Shown here piece after piece: positions 10,298 through 18,959 of a stretch of DNA of 64,000 nucleotides. The position numbers were made by a program, and so were the translations under genes. This stretch comes from Sediminibacterium sp. (GTDB lineage: Bacteria; Bacteroidota; Bacteroidia; Chitinophagales; Chitinophagaceae), in contig NZ_JAUYTR010000009.1 of the NCBI RefSeq assembly GCF_030695065.1, forward strand, positions 124,001 to 188,000, given 5' to 3'. The notes under the pieces were generated by a model, which worked only from the letters and a program-made list of their open reading frames with translations, was not told the origin of the DNA and did no database searches. How positions within the stretch are numbered: position 1 is the stretch's first letter; each line of letters begins with the position of its first letter.

Positions 10298-11320
10298 ATG
10301 AAATGGTCATATTTAATCATAGCATGCCTTGCATTGGGATGGCAAGAAAAAAAACCAATTGAAATTGCAGTAATTGGTTTTTACAACCTAGAAAATTTAT
10401 ATGACACCACTGATAACCCATTAGTAAATGATGATGAATTTACACCCAATGGAGGCAAACATTATACTGGTAAAATTTATACCAACAAATTATTTAAGTT
10501 GGCCTATGTACTAAAAGATTTTGGCGTTCAAATGCACCCGAGAGGTGCTGCAATTATTGGGGTTGCAGAAATTGAAAATGATACGGTATTAAATGACTTA
10601 GTAAAGCATTTTTTAATTAGGTCAAAAAAATACCAGGTTATCCATTTTGATTCAAGAGATGCGCGAGGCATAGATGTTGGATTATTGTATCAATCCGATT
10701 ATTTTCATCCATATTTTGCTCAAGCACTAGAAGTAACACTTCCAGGAAAAAGCAAAGAAGCATATTTTACCAGAGATATTTTATATGTAAAAGGGAAACT
10801 GAGTGGTGAAGAAATACATATTTATGTAAACCATTGGCCAAGTAGAAGAGGCGGTGAAGAAAGAAGTGCCCCTGCAAGAGCTGCTGCTGCCCAACTTTGC
10901 AGAAAACACGCAGACTCCATTAGACGAGAAAATACTGCCGCAAAAATTATTGTGATGGGAGACCTGAACGACAATCCTACAGACAAGAGCATCATAGAAG
11001 TCTTGGGAGCAACGGGAGAACTAAAAAATTTACACAATGGAATATTTTTAAATCCATGGGTACCATATTATAATAGGGGGATTGGAACGCTCGCCAATAG
11101 AGATGTCTGGGGATTATTTGATCAGATTCTTTTGTCTCACTCATTTTTTGATAGTACTTCAAAGAATTGGCATTATTTAAAAGCAGGAATTTACCACCAG
11201 CCCTTTATGACAGAAAATACCGGAAGGTATAAGGGCTATCCTATGCGAACCTGGGATGGGAATCACTATCGAGGGGGATTTAGTGACCATTATCCTACTT
11301 ATGTGGTGTTGAAAAGATAG
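10298..11320 (+). CDS. endonuclease/exonuclease/phosphatase (EEP) family protein, secreted
   Basis: Metal-dependent phosphodiesterase or nuclease of the DNase I-like fold. A short hydrophobic leader (MKWSYLIIACLALGW) suggests export. Family motifs occur in order: FYNLENLYD, the metal-binding Glu in GVAEIEN, RGIDVGLLY, VNHWPSRRGG, the catalytic MGDLNDNP, and the terminal SDHYP. The 340 residues are consistent with secreted Bacteroidota EEP proteins. It is divergent from the TonB receptor/DUF5689 pair. Together these suggest scavenging of nucleic acid or another phosphodiester at the cell surface. The family assignment is firm; the substrate is inferred. Confidence 0.9.
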   Translation: MKWSYLIIACLALGWQEKKPIEIAVIGFYNLENLYDTTDNPLVNDDEFTPNGGKHYTGKIYTNKLFKLAYVLKDFGVQMHPRGAAIIGVAEIENDTVLNDLVKHFLIRSKKYQVIHFDSRDARGIDVGLLYQSDYFHPYFAQALEVTLPGKSKEAYFTRDILYVKGKLSGEEIHIYVNHWPSRRGGEERSAPARAAAAQLCRKHADSIRRENTAAKIIVMGDLNDNPTDKSIIEVLGATGELKNLHNGIFLNPWVPYYNRGIGTLANRDVWGLFDQILLSHSFFDSTSKNWHYLKAGIYHQPFMTENTGRYKGYPMRTWDGNHYRGGFSDHYPTYVVLKR

Positions 11321-11396
11321 TTCTAGCTTAGGTATAATAAATATTTATAATTTAATCGCTTTTAAATTCACAATTCAGCAAATTAAGGCTTACTAA

Positions 11397-11428
11397 TTTG
11401 GTTGAGAACCCTATTATACTTACTTTTG
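11397..11428 (+). promoter_or_regulatory. promoter of the rpsF-rpsR-rplI operon
   Basis: A TTTG box at 11397-11400, then 20 bp, then TACTTTTG at 11421-11428. This matches the Bacteroidota sigma-ABfr pattern (TTTG, 19-20 bp, TAnnTTTG). It leaves a leader of about 80 nt before the rpsF ATG. Confidence 0.65.
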
Positions 11429-11513
11429 CAGCCCCAAATCTGTATTTGGCAGATTTTCTTGCTTGCAAGAATCCACTGGGCAAAACCAATTTTTAACCAA
11501 AAAAATTCAAGTA

Positions 11514-11867
11514 ATGAACAATTACGAATTGATGGTGATCTTTACACCGGTTCTTTCTGAAGAAGATTTCAAATCTTCTCAAAAGAAGTTCCAAGACCTG
11601 ATCACTGAACTGGGCGGTACAACCGTTCACAACAATCCATGGGGATTGAAATCACTCGCTTACCCTATTCAAAAGAAAACCACTGGTATCTACTGGGTTT
11701 TAGAATTCACTCTTCCTGCTGAAGGAATTGAGAAGTTGAAGATCCAATTACTACGTGATGAGCAAGTGATGCGTCACATGATTACTCGTCTCGACAAATA
11801 CGCCGTCGAGTACAACTACACTAAGAGAAATGGCGGATTTCCTAAAATTGAAAAAGCGGAAGCATAA
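11514..11867 (+). CDS. rpsF: 30S ribosomal protein S6
   Basis: Small-subunit ribosomal protein that pairs with S18 on the 16S platform. The protein ([19 protein letters not shown]) has the S6 fold signatures [19 protein letters not shown] and YWVLEF. The ATG at 11514 was chosen because S6 starts immediately before NYELMVIF; the frame runs upstream to 11463 but those residues are not conserved. Length is 117 residues. It is the first gene of the operon with rpsR (2-nt gap) and rplI, the usual bacterial order (here without ssb or priB). Confidence 0.97.
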   Translation: MNNYELMVIFTPVLSEEDFKSSQKKFQDLITELGGTTVHNNPWGLKSLAYPIQKKTTGIYWVLEFTLPAEGIEKLKIQLLRDEQVMRHMITRLDKYAVEYNYTKRNGGFPKIEKAEA

Positions 11868-11869
11868 TC

Positions 11870-12133
11870 ATGGCAAAGAACGAAATAAAGTACCTGACCG
11901 CTATTAAGCAAGAGAAGCCAAAGAAGAAATTCTGTCGTTTTAAGAAATACGGTATTAAATACGTAGACTATAAAGACGTAGAATTTTTGAAGAAGTTCAT
12001 TAACGAACAAGGTAAGTTATTACCTCGTCGTTTGTCTGGTAACTCTTTGAAATACCAACGTAAAGTAACTGATGCTGTTAAAAAAGCACGTCAAATGTCA
12101 TTGTTGCCTTACGTAACCGATTTATTGAAATAG
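11870..12133 (+). CDS. rpsR: 30S ribosomal protein S18
   Basis: The 87-residue basic protein carries the S18 core: [19 protein letters not shown], then [14 protein letters not shown] (here [17 protein letters not shown]) and a C-terminal [13 protein letters not shown]. It binds next to S6 in the 30S platform. It starts two bases after rpsF. A small hairpin follows it, before rplI. Confidence 0.97.
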   Translation: MAKNEIKYLTAIKQEKPKKKFCRFKKYGIKYVDYKDVEFLKKFINEQGKLLPRRLSGNSLKYQRKVTDAVKKARQMSLLPYVTDLLK

Positions 12134-12156
12134 ACCAATTAGTTAACCATCCCTAA

Positions 12157-12171
12157 TCACGCAAAGCGTGA
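12157..12171 (+). other. hairpin between rpsR and rplI
   Basis: Perfect 6-bp inverted repeat TCACGC/GCGTGA with an AAA loop, within the 89-nt gap between rpsR and rplI. There is no U-run after it, so it is not a standard terminator. It may be an mRNA processing or stability element; function is inferred only. Confidence 0.4.
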
Positions 12172-12222
12172 GACAGTCAAATCAAAATCAAATGATTGGG
12201 CGCTGGGACTAAAAAACAAAAC

Positions 12223-12669
12223 ATGCAAGTAATATTAATTCAAGACGTAGACAATTTAGGCGGTAAAAACGAACTAGTAACCGTTAAAAACGGATATGCT
12301 CGTAACTATTTGATTCCTCAAAAATTTGCTGTTGAAGCTAGTCCTTCTAATATGAAACAATTAGAAGAAAAACTGAAAGTTAAAGCAAAGAAGGAAGCTG
12401 CTATGTTGGCTGAAATCAACAAAGTAATAGATGTATTGAAATCATCTCCTGTAAAGGTTGGTGCAAAAACTGGTACCAGCGGTAAAATCTTTGGTGCAGT
12501 TACTTCTTTACAAATTACTCGTGCCATCCGTGACCAAAAAGGTTATGAGATTGATCGTAAGCGCATCACTATTGTAGACGACGTTAAAGAGTTAGGAACT
12601 TATAAAGCAACTATCGACTTTGGCAACGGAAACAATACAGAGATTGAATTTGAAGTAATAGAAGGTTAA
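12223..12669 (+). CDS. rplI: 50S ribosomal protein L9
   Basis: L9 binds 23S rRNA at the base of the L1 stalk. The N-terminal domain is clear (MQVILIQDVDNLG, then VTVKNGYARNYLIPQKFAVEAS), followed by the Lys/Ala-rich connecting helix and the C-terminal domain (SGKIFGAVTSLQI, IEFEVIEG). The ATG at 12223 was chosen because L9 begins MxVIL; a TTG at 12196 in frame is not supported. 148 residues. It is the last gene of the S6-S18-L9 operon and is followed by a strong terminator. Confidence 0.97.
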   Translation: MQVILIQDVDNLGGKNELVTVKNGYARNYLIPQKFAVEASPSNMKQLEEKLKVKAKKEAAMLAEINKVIDVLKSSPVKVGAKTGTSGKIFGAVTSLQITRAIRDQKGYEIDRKRITIVDDVKELGTYKATIDFGNGNNTEIEFEVIEG

Positions 12670-12691
12670 TCTTTAACTGACAAAATAGTAA

Positions 12692-12720
12692 ATGCCCCGA
12701 TTACTCGGGGCATTTTTTTT
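12692..12720 (+). terminator. rho-independent terminator after rplI
   Basis: Nine-base perfect stem ATGCCCCGA/TCGGGGCAT with loop TTAC, followed immediately by a run of seven T. It ends the ribosomal protein operon. Confidence 0.93.
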
Positions 12721-12756
12721 GCCTTTATCCCCCTGATAAATGCAAGCTTTTTATAG

Positions 12757-14814
12757 TTATTTTATGGCTCGCAATGGTGGTAATTCTTTATTGCTATAAT
12801 TAATACCCTTTTTGGGATTCGCTTCAGCTTCTGAAATTTTCTTACCCTGTTTATTGATATACCACCACTCATTTCCTTTTTTTACTAAAGCAGCACCATT
12901 ATAAAATGCACTTGCATGATCAAATTGAAATGGCATGACTACTTTCCCTGTTTTATCTACAAACCCCCATTTCCCCGCTTTTGCTACATTAATCAATCCA
13001 TGTGAATAATAAGGATAAGCGGTTCTATAATCTCCTTTGGGCTTTCCTTTAAATAATAATGAATCGTATTTGTATGAGTCGTAAGAAGACAAGGATAACC
13101 AAGATTTACCCATCAGATCGTATAATGTTTTAATTATTTTGGTTTGTTTTGAATTGCTATCTTTTATTTCATCTTCAACCAAAACCATTTGCTTATCTCC
13201 TGTTGATGAAATATATGAATGCTTAATTGGTATGATAATTGCCCCTGTATTATTAAGCATCCCCCATTTTCTAGAATCAGTTTGTTCTTCCGCACCCAAA
13301 GCTTCCCACAATTCATCATCAGATAAATCAACTAAATCAAAGCCATCGGGATCATCTCCTTCTGCAACGGTATAGTTTTTACCTTCAAGCGAAATACTTG
13401 AATACTTAAAAGGAATTATTTCTTTACCATAGTAATCTATAATACCATATTTAATCTTAGTCTTATCAACAGGATCTATGATTGCTACTTTGTAAGCTTG
13501 ATTGGTATCTATCAAAGAAATAGAATGAAACCTAGGAGGTATTACCCACTTGCCATAATTATCCATTACTCCAATTTGGTCACCATCACTCAACTTAGCT
13601 TTTACAATGATTCGTCCTTTTTTATAAAGAACAGGATAACGGTTCTTTCTTTTTTTAACTTCATCTTCATCATCAATAGTACCAAATGGAACAACAGCTG
13701 ATCCATTTAAATCAATAACTCCCCACCCCTTACCATTTTTTGCATAAATCAATCCTTCGGATACTTTATCTAAATAATTATAAACAAAGGGTAAAATTGT
13801 TTTACCTGATTGGTCAATTAAACCCCAATAACCGTTTTCAGATTTACAGGAAAAATAGATCACTTCTTTATCTTTTTTGAAACCGATGGTTTTCATAATA
13901 GGCGGAACAATGGTATTACCCAGTAAATCATACACGCCACTAAAAGCAGAATTTTCTTCATTTACAACAATGCGGTTTTCAATAATATCTGCGTAACGAA
14001 ATAAAGGATCAACGAATCGAAATCCATCTTTATCTACCAATCCATATTTAAACCCATATTGACCTTCGGTTATTCCAAAAAGTTCTGGCTGTTTTGATTT
14101 AGTAGGAATAGGTTTTAAAGCTAGAGGATATTTGGTCATTGGAGTATAACCTGGCTCAATTTTTCCTGGAATCATTTTATTGGGTAACCATTGTTGAATC
14201 TGAAGATTATCCATAGCTACATGCATTCCACCATGAGAAACCAATCCCATATTATAACCATTCGATTGACCAGGTAAACGAGTTTGCTTTACCGACACAT
14301 CATTTAAAATGAAATTAAAATTGTCTCCATCCATTTCAACTGCTAACTGATTGATAGTATTATATCCTGTTTTAACCAATGTAGATTTTACCCAACCATT
14401 GGAAACATTATTTAGCTTGCCATTGGATGCTACATTAATTAAATAATATCCATTGGCAGCAACTACAAAAAGCACAAAATTTTTTCCATCCACTGCATGT
14501 GTTACTATACCATACCCGTATGATTGTGAACCTGAAATTTGAAAAAAATCAGCCTGATACCTAGTATTTGCTTTTGCACTCATTCCATAAGTATGCGTTA
14601 CCCATCTAGTACTACTTCCTAAATAGAATTTATTATTCATTTGAAAACTTCCTTTGTCTATAAAATAAAGAACAGAATCCTTTTTAGTGAGTTGAGTATT
14701 AGAACTAATTCCAAATCGGTTGTCATCAAAGCTTTCTTTAACAACCGTTATACTTTGGGCAACAATTGATGAAAAAAACATTCCAAATAATACAAAAAGC
14801 AATAAAGAACGCAT
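12757..14814 (-). CDS. WG repeat-containing secreted protein
   Basis: A signal peptide (MRSLLLFVLFGMFFSSIVAQ) is followed by a jelly-roll, LamG/DUF1080-like region (about residues 22-210: SFDDNRFGIS, MGLVSHGGMHVAMDNLQIQQW). After it comes a series of WG (KWG) repeats, with units such as GYWGLIDQSGKTILPFVYNYL, GWGVIDLNGSAVVPF, KYGIIDYYGKEIIPFKY, KWGMLNNTGAIIIPIKH and KWGFVDKTGKVVMPFQFDHA. WG repeats are short beta-hairpin units of unknown role, common in Bacteroidota surface proteins. 685 residues. It is convergent with rplI, and its upstream region is shared with the divergent RRM gene. Confidence 0.9.
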   Translation of the reverse strand: MRSLLLFVLFGMFFSSIVAQSITVVKESFDDNRFGISSNTQLTKKDSVLYFIDKGSFQMNNKFYLGSSTRWVTHTYGMSAKANTRYQADFFQISGSQSYGYGIVTHAVDGKNFVLFVVAANGYYLINVASNGKLNNVSNGWVKSTLVKTGYNTINQLAVEMDGDNFNFILNDVSVKQTRLPGQSNGYNMGLVSHGGMHVAMDNLQIQQWLPNKMIPGKIEPGYTPMTKYPLALKPIPTKSKQPELFGITEGQYGFKYGLVDKDGFRFVDPLFRYADIIENRIVVNEENSAFSGVYDLLGNTIVPPIMKTIGFKKDKEVIYFSCKSENGYWGLIDQSGKTILPFVYNYLDKVSEGLIYAKNGKGWGVIDLNGSAVVPFGTIDDEDEVKKRKNRYPVLYKKGRIIVKAKLSDGDQIGVMDNYGKWVIPPRFHSISLIDTNQAYKVAIIDPVDKTKIKYGIIDYYGKEIIPFKYSSISLEGKNYTVAEGDDPDGFDLVDLSDDELWEALGAEEQTDSRKWGMLNNTGAIIIPIKHSYISSTGDKQMVLVEDEIKDSNSKQTKIIKTLYDLMGKSWLSLSSYDSYKYDSLLFKGKPKGDYRTAYPYYSHGLINVAKAGKWGFVDKTGKVVMPFQFDHASAFYNGAALVKKGNEWWYINKQGKKISEAEANPKKGINYSNKELPPLRAIK

Positions 14815-14858
14815 ATACTTATTTTTTAATAAAAATAGCTGCAGTGTTTAATTAGAAC

Positions 14859-14878
14859 AATACCGCATAAGCGGTATT
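14859..14878. other. short inverted repeat in divergent intergenic region
   Basis: Perfect 8-bp inverted repeat AATACCGC/GCGGTATT with loop ATAA, between the divergent WG-repeat and RRM genes. It lacks a clear T-run on either strand. Operator or RNA hairpin are both possible. Confidence 0.35.
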
Positions 14879-15056
14879 TTGGGCTATTTAGAAAGATTTG
14901 TCATTTTTTTGGAAAAAAACTGCCAAATCATTAAAAACCCTATCTTTAACTGTCCAAATGCAGAAGTTCCAGGTCTCAGAACGTTTTTACGTAAATGGTT
15001 CAGGGTTTTTGGTTACTATTTTAGCTTTGGTTTTTTGATCACTTAATTTCTTAAAA

Positions 15057-15470
15057 ATGAACATTTACGTTGGAAATCTGAACTGGAATATGTCTAGTGA
15101 AGACCTGCAAAATCTGTTTGCTCCCTATGGTGAAGTAAGCAGTGCCAAAATCGTTACCGACAAATTTAACAACGACCGTAGCAAAGGCTTTGGTTTCGTT
15201 GAAATGGCTGATGATGATGCAGCTCGCGCTGCTATCGCTGCTTTACATGACACTGATGTTATGGATCGCAAAATTGTTGTAAACGAATCTACCCCTCGTC
15301 CTGAAGGCGAAAGAGGCGGCTTTAAAAAGAAGCCCTATGGTGGTGGCGGCGGCGGAAGTCGTGGCGGCTACGGTGGCGGCGGTGGTGGAAATCGCGGTGG
15401 CGGTGGATACGGTGGCGGTAATCGCGATCGTGGAAACGGCGGCGGCGGTGGTGGATACAACAGATATTAA
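15057..15470 (+). CDS. glycine-rich RRM RNA-binding protein
   Basis: A single RNA recognition motif occupies about residues 1-80, with RNP2 IYVGNL (3-8) and RNP1 KGFGFVEM (43-50). After it comes a Gly/Arg-rich tail (GGFKKKPYGGGGGG and GGYGGG units, about 85-137), low-complexity and probably disordered. Such small RRM proteins are frequent in Bacteroidota and cyanobacteria and are often linked to cold response or RNA metabolism; the role here is not shown by the sequence. The GC content of the tail exceeds its surroundings because of GGN codons. It has its own long leader and a strong terminator, so it is monocistronic. Confidence 0.93.
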   Translation: MNIYVGNLNWNMSSEDLQNLFAPYGEVSSAKIVTDKFNNDRSKGFGFVEMADDDAARAAIAALHDTDVMDRKIVVNESTPRPEGERGGFKKKPYGGGGGGSRGGYGGGGGGNRGGGGYGGGNRDRGNGGGGGGYNRY

Positions 15471-15492
15471 TCTATTTAACCTACCGATTTAT

Positions 15493-15526
15493 AAATCTCG
15501 TTCTGTTTACAGAACGAGATTTTTTT
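15493..15526 (+). terminator. rho-independent terminator after the RRM gene
   Basis: Perfect 13-bp stem AAATCTCGTTCTG/CAGAACGAGATTT with loop TTTA and a trailing T-run. It lies 22 bp after the stop codon. Confidence 0.92.
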
Positions 15527-15543
15527 ATCCCTATATTTAAAAT

Positions 15544-16428
15544 ATGAAACAGCAAGAACAGTTAAGTAGCCCAATTGCAGGTTGCATGCGTTGGGGTAAA
15601 TGGGGCGCTAATTTTTCTACCGCAGCATATAGGTCAATGATTGAAGCCTGTTTAGCTATTGGCGTGAATAGTTTTGACCATGCAGATATTTATGGAGATT
15701 ATACCACAGAAGAAGAGTTTGGAGATGCATTAAAAGAAGACAAAACATTACGCTCACAAATAAAATTAATTACAAAGTGTGGTATTCAAATGGTTACGGA
15801 GAACAGGCCCAACCATAATATCAAATCGTATAATACTGGTAAAAAACATATTATTCGTTCTGCAGAACAATCTTTAAAAAACTTTGGAACAGATTATTTA
15901 GACGTGCTGTTAATTCATCGTCCCGATCCATTACTTAACCCTGAAGAAGTGGCTGAAGCAATTCAGACTTTACAAAAACAAGGAAAGGTTCATTCATTTG
16001 GCGTATCCAATTTTTTACCCCATCAAGTAAATATGTTGCGTAAATGGGTTCCCATACAATACAATCAAGTTGAAGTATCTATTATTTGCACTTCCCCATT
16101 TTATAACGGAATTTTAGACAATTGCATAGAAAATGAAATCATCCCTATGGCATGGGCGCCTTTAGGCGGTGGCTTGCTTACAGATGATTTGCATCCGCAT
16201 TACAGAAGCATAACACATGCTGCATCATTGTTAGCAGAAAAATATGTAGCTGGATTAAATGAAATATTGATTGCATGGCTGAACACCCATCCATCAAAAA
16301 TAATCCCAGTAATTGGAACTACTAAATCAGAAAGATTGGCGCAAGCAAAAATTGCAGCTTCCATCAAACTAACCCAAGAAGACTGGTTCTTAATGATGAA
16401 AGCTGCAACTGGTGAAGATGTAGCTTAA
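15544..16428 (+). CDS. aldo/keto reductase (YdhF-like)
   Basis: NADPH-dependent carbonyl reductase with a TIM barrel. The catalytic tetrad can be placed: D45 and Y50 in FDHADIY, K78 in ITKCG and H125 in IHRPD. The C-terminal phosphate-binding segment is IPVIGTTKSERLAQA. The early MRWGKW motif and length (294 residues) fit the E. coli YdhF-like subgroup. It starts 18 bp after the preceding terminator and stops 2 bp before the convergent pgk stop. The physiological substrate is unknown. Confidence 0.9.
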   Translation: MKQQEQLSSPIAGCMRWGKWGANFSTAAYRSMIEACLAIGVNSFDHADIYGDYTTEEEFGDALKEDKTLRSQIKLITKCGIQMVTENRPNHNIKSYNTGKKHIIRSAEQSLKNFGTDYLDVLLIHRPDPLLNPEEVAEAIQTLQKQGKVHSFGVSNFLPHQVNMLRKWVPIQYNQVEVSIICTSPFYNGILDNCIENEIIPMAWAPLGGGLLTDDLHPHYRSITHAASLLAEKYVAGLNEILIAWLNTHPSKIIPVIGTTKSERLAQAKIAASIKLTQEDWFLMMKAATGEDVA

Positions 16429-16430
16429 AT

Positions 16431-17651
16431 TTATTTAACAGCAATAGCAGCAATTCCTGGTAATACTTTTCCTTCAAAGTATTCTAGCATTGCACCACCC
16501 CCTGTACTTACATAACTCACTTGATCTGCAAAACCAAATTGGTTTACAGCAGCAACACTATCGCCACCGCCTACTAAACTAAATGCTCCATTAGCAGTGG
16601 CTTCAGCTACAGCAATAGCAATAGCTTTGGTTCCATGCTGAAATTTTTCCATTTCAAAAACACCCATTGGACCATTCCATAAAATGGTTTTAGCGCTTTT
16701 AATAGTAGTAGCAAAAGACTCAGCAGCTTTGGGCCCAATATCTAATCCCATCCAACCATCGGGCACCTGATTACTCTGTGCAATATTGGTATTGGCGTCA
16801 GCAGCAAAATTATCTGCAACAATACTGTCTACTGGCAAATGAATATTTACTCCTTTAGCTGCAGCTTTATTTAATATATCCAAAGCCGTATTTAATCGAT
16901 CTTCTTCACAAAGGCTTTTTCCTATTTGACCCCCTTGTGCTTTCATAAAAGTATAAGCCATTCCGCCACCTATTATGATATCTGTTGCACGTTCTAATAA
17001 GTTCTCTATAATTAAAATCTTATCGCTCACTTTGGCTCCACCTATAATTGCGGTAAATGGTTTTGCAGCTTTATGTAAAACCAACTCAGCTGCCCTTACT
17101 TCACCTTCCATTAATAAACCGAACATCTTGTTATCGGCATTAAAATACTGCGCAATTACTGCAGTGGATGCATGCGCTCGATGCGCAGTTCCAAATGCAT
17201 CGTTTACATATACATCTCCCAACTTGCTTAGTTTTTCTGCAAAAGCAGGATCTCCTTTTTCTTCTTCTTTATAGAATCGTAAATTTTCTAATAATAAAAC
17301 TTCGCCCGCTTTTAAATTATCAGATTTATCATATGCTTCTTGGCCTATGCAATCATTGGCAAATTGCACCAATACTTCTTTACTCATTGCATTAGTAAGT
17401 AAAGTTTGCAAGTGACCTATGATATGTATTAATGAACTTTTTGTTTCTGGTCCTTCTTTAGGTCTACCCAAATGACTCATTAAAATAACTGCACCACCCT
17501 CTTGCAAAATTTTCACAATTGTAGGAACTGCAGCACGCATACGATTGTCGTCGCCAATGGCGTAGGTTTGCTTATCTAAAGGCACATTAAAATCTACTCT
17601 AATTAAGGCTTTCTTCCCGGAAAAATTAAAAGCTACAAAAGGACTCGTCAT
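16431..17651 (-). CDS. pgk: phosphoglycerate kinase
   Basis: Glycolytic ATP-forming kinase converting 1,3-bisphosphoglycerate to 3-phosphoglycerate. Signatures seen: RVDFNVPLD with substrate-binding residues, [28 protein letters not shown], and the nucleotide-binding [11 protein letters not shown] near the C-terminus. 406 residues, close to the bacterial norm. It lies downstream of gap on the same strand, but a terminator hairpin sits in the 84-bp gap, so pgk is probably transcribed by read-through or from its own promoter. Neighbouring gap supports the glycolytic role. Confidence 0.97.
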   Translation of the reverse strand: MTSPFVAFNFSGKKALIRVDFNVPLDKQTYAIGDDNRMRAAVPTIVKILQEGGAVILMSHLGRPKEGPETKSSLIHIIGHLQTLLTNAMSKEVLVQFANDCIGQEAYDKSDNLKAGEVLLLENLRFYKEEEKGDPAFAEKLSKLGDVYVNDAFGTAHRAHASTAVIAQYFNADNKMFGLLMEGEVRAAELVLHKAAKPFTAIIGGAKVSDKILIIENLLERATDIIIGGGMAYTFMKAQGGQIGKSLCEEDRLNTALDILNKAAAKGVNIHLPVDSIVADNFAADANTNIAQSNQVPDGWMGLDIGPKAAESFATTIKSAKTILWNGPMGVFEMEKFQHGTKAIAIAVAEATANGAFSLVGGGDSVAAVNQFGFADQVSYVSTGGGAMLEYFEGKVLPGIAAIAVK

Positions 17652-17681
17652 AAAAAAATATTTAAAGGCAATTTAACCAAA

Positions 17682-17720
17682 AAACAAAAGCCGTCCCGAA
17701 AAATCGAAACGGCTTTTAAT
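17682..17720 (-). terminator. terminator between gap and pgk
   Basis: On the minus strand a 9-bp stem AAAAGCCGT/ACGGCTTTT encloses an internal CGA/TCG pairing and is followed by GTTTTTT. It lies 19-67 bp after the gap stop and upstream of pgk, so it probably attenuates gap transcription. Confidence 0.8.
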
Positions 17721-17735
17721 GCTATTATTAAATGA

Positions 17736-18749
17736 TTATTTGCTGATTAATCCTGCAAAATAATGAACAGTTCTAACCAACTGACTTACATAACTCATTT
17801 CGTTATCGTACCAGCTTACTGTCTTAACCATTTGAGTATCACCAACGGTCATTACTTTTGTTTGAGTAGCATCAAATAAAGAACCAAAATGGGTTCCAAT
17901 AATATCTGAACTTACAATTTCATCTTCGTTGTAACCAAAACTTTCGTTTGCAGCAGCTTTCATTGCAGCATTGATTTCTTCGGCAGTTACTTTTTTACTT
18001 AAAATAGTAGTTAACTCTGTTAATGAACCAGTAATAGTAGGTACACGTTGTGCACTTCCATCTAGTTTACCTTTTAACTCAGGTAATACTAATCCTATTG
18101 CTTTAGCTGCACCAGTGCTATTTGGAACAATATTAGCAGCAGCTGCTCTTGCTCTTCTTAAATCACCCTTAGGATGAGGTGCATCCAATGTGTTTTGATC
18201 GTTGGTATAAGCATGAATGGTGCTCATGATACCTGTTAAAATTCCGTATTGATCATTCAACACTTTAGCCATTGGAGCCAAACAGTTGGTAGTACAAGAA
18301 GCACAAGATATAATGGTTTCAGAACCATCTAAAATGCCATGATTCACATTAAATACAACAGTTTTTAAATCTCCAGTAGCAGGAGCAGAAATAACTACTC
18401 TTTTAGCACCTGCTTTAATATGCGCTTCTGCCTTGTCTTTATCTGTAAAGAATCCGGTAGACTCAATCACAACATCAACACCATGCTCACCCCAAGGAAT
18501 TTGAGCTGGATCACGTTGTGCATATATTTTTACAGTTTCACCATTTACAACAATTGAATCATCTGTTGAAGTTACAGTAGCATCAAAACGTCCTTGTGCA
18601 CTGTCGTATTTTAATAAATGTGCCAATACCGCTGGACTGGTTAAATCGTTGATTGCAACCACATCTATACCTTTCATATTGTAAATCTGACGAAATACCA
18701 AGCGACCGATTCTTCCAAAACCGTTAATAGCAACTTTTACTGTACTCAT
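17736..18749 (-). CDS. gap: glyceraldehyde-3-phosphate dehydrogenase, type I
   Basis: NAD-dependent glycolytic dehydrogenase. The Rossmann motif GFGRIG (residues 10-15) and AINDLT, which favours NAD, are at the N-terminus. The catalytic cysteine is C152 in SCASCTTNC. The substrate-binding HAYTNDQ and the C-terminal [10 protein letters not shown] are also present. 337 residues. It is divergent from the tRNA-Glu gene across about 140 bp and precedes pgk, an arrangement common in bacteria. Confidence 0.97.
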   Translation of the reverse strand: MSTVKVAINGFGRIGRLVFRQIYNMKGIDVVAINDLTSPAVLAHLLKYDSAQGRFDATVTSTDDSIVVNGETVKIYAQRDPAQIPWGEHGVDVVIESTGFFTDKDKAEAHIKAGAKRVVISAPATGDLKTVVFNVNHGILDGSETIISCASCTTNCLAPMAKVLNDQYGILTGIMSTIHAYTNDQNTLDAPHPKGDLRRARAAAANIVPNSTGAAKAIGLVLPELKGKLDGSAQRVPTITGSLTELTTILSKKVTAEEINAAMKAAANESFGYNEDEIVSSDIIGTHFGSLFDATQTKVMTVGDTQMVKTVSWYDNEMSYVSQLVRTVHYFAGLISK

Positions 18750-18834
18750 TGATAGCTGTTTTAATTTGATTAATTAGCGTTAGGATGGCAAATTTACAGT
18801 TTCTAAAATCAATTTGCGTAATTTGATAAAAAAG

Positions 18835-18866
18835 TTTGGCAGAAAACAATTTGCCTCTTATTTTTG
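18835..18866 (+). promoter_or_regulatory. promoter of tRNA-Glu
   Basis: TTTG at 18835-18838, 20-bp spacer, TATTTTTG at 18859-18866. It is followed by CAACCC, as in the tRNA-Lys promoter elsewhere in this window. Confidence 0.65.
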
Positions 18867-18887
18867 CAACCCGAAAGATAAAACCAT

Positions 18888-18959
18888 GGCCGGTTCGTCT
18901 ATCGGTTAGGACAGCCCCCTTTCACGGGGCAAAGACGGGTTCGATTCCCGTACCGGCTA
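18888..18959 (+). tRNA. tRNA-Glu (anticodon TTC)
   Basis: The cloverleaf folds. The acceptor GGCCGGT pairs with ACCGGCT (one G-U pair), and there is a D-arm region GTCTATCGGTTAGGAC. The anticodon stem is CCCC/GGGG with loop CTTTCAC and anticodon TTC. The T-arm is ACGGG-TTCGATT-CCCGT. The discriminator is A and CCA is not encoded. It is the apparent insertion target of the recombinase gene that starts inside its 3' half on the other strand. Confidence 0.95.

Noticed and set aside
15337..15540. Ala/Val-rich frame overlapping the RRM gene tail
   Set aside because: It arises from the GGN repeat read in another frame and has no homology.
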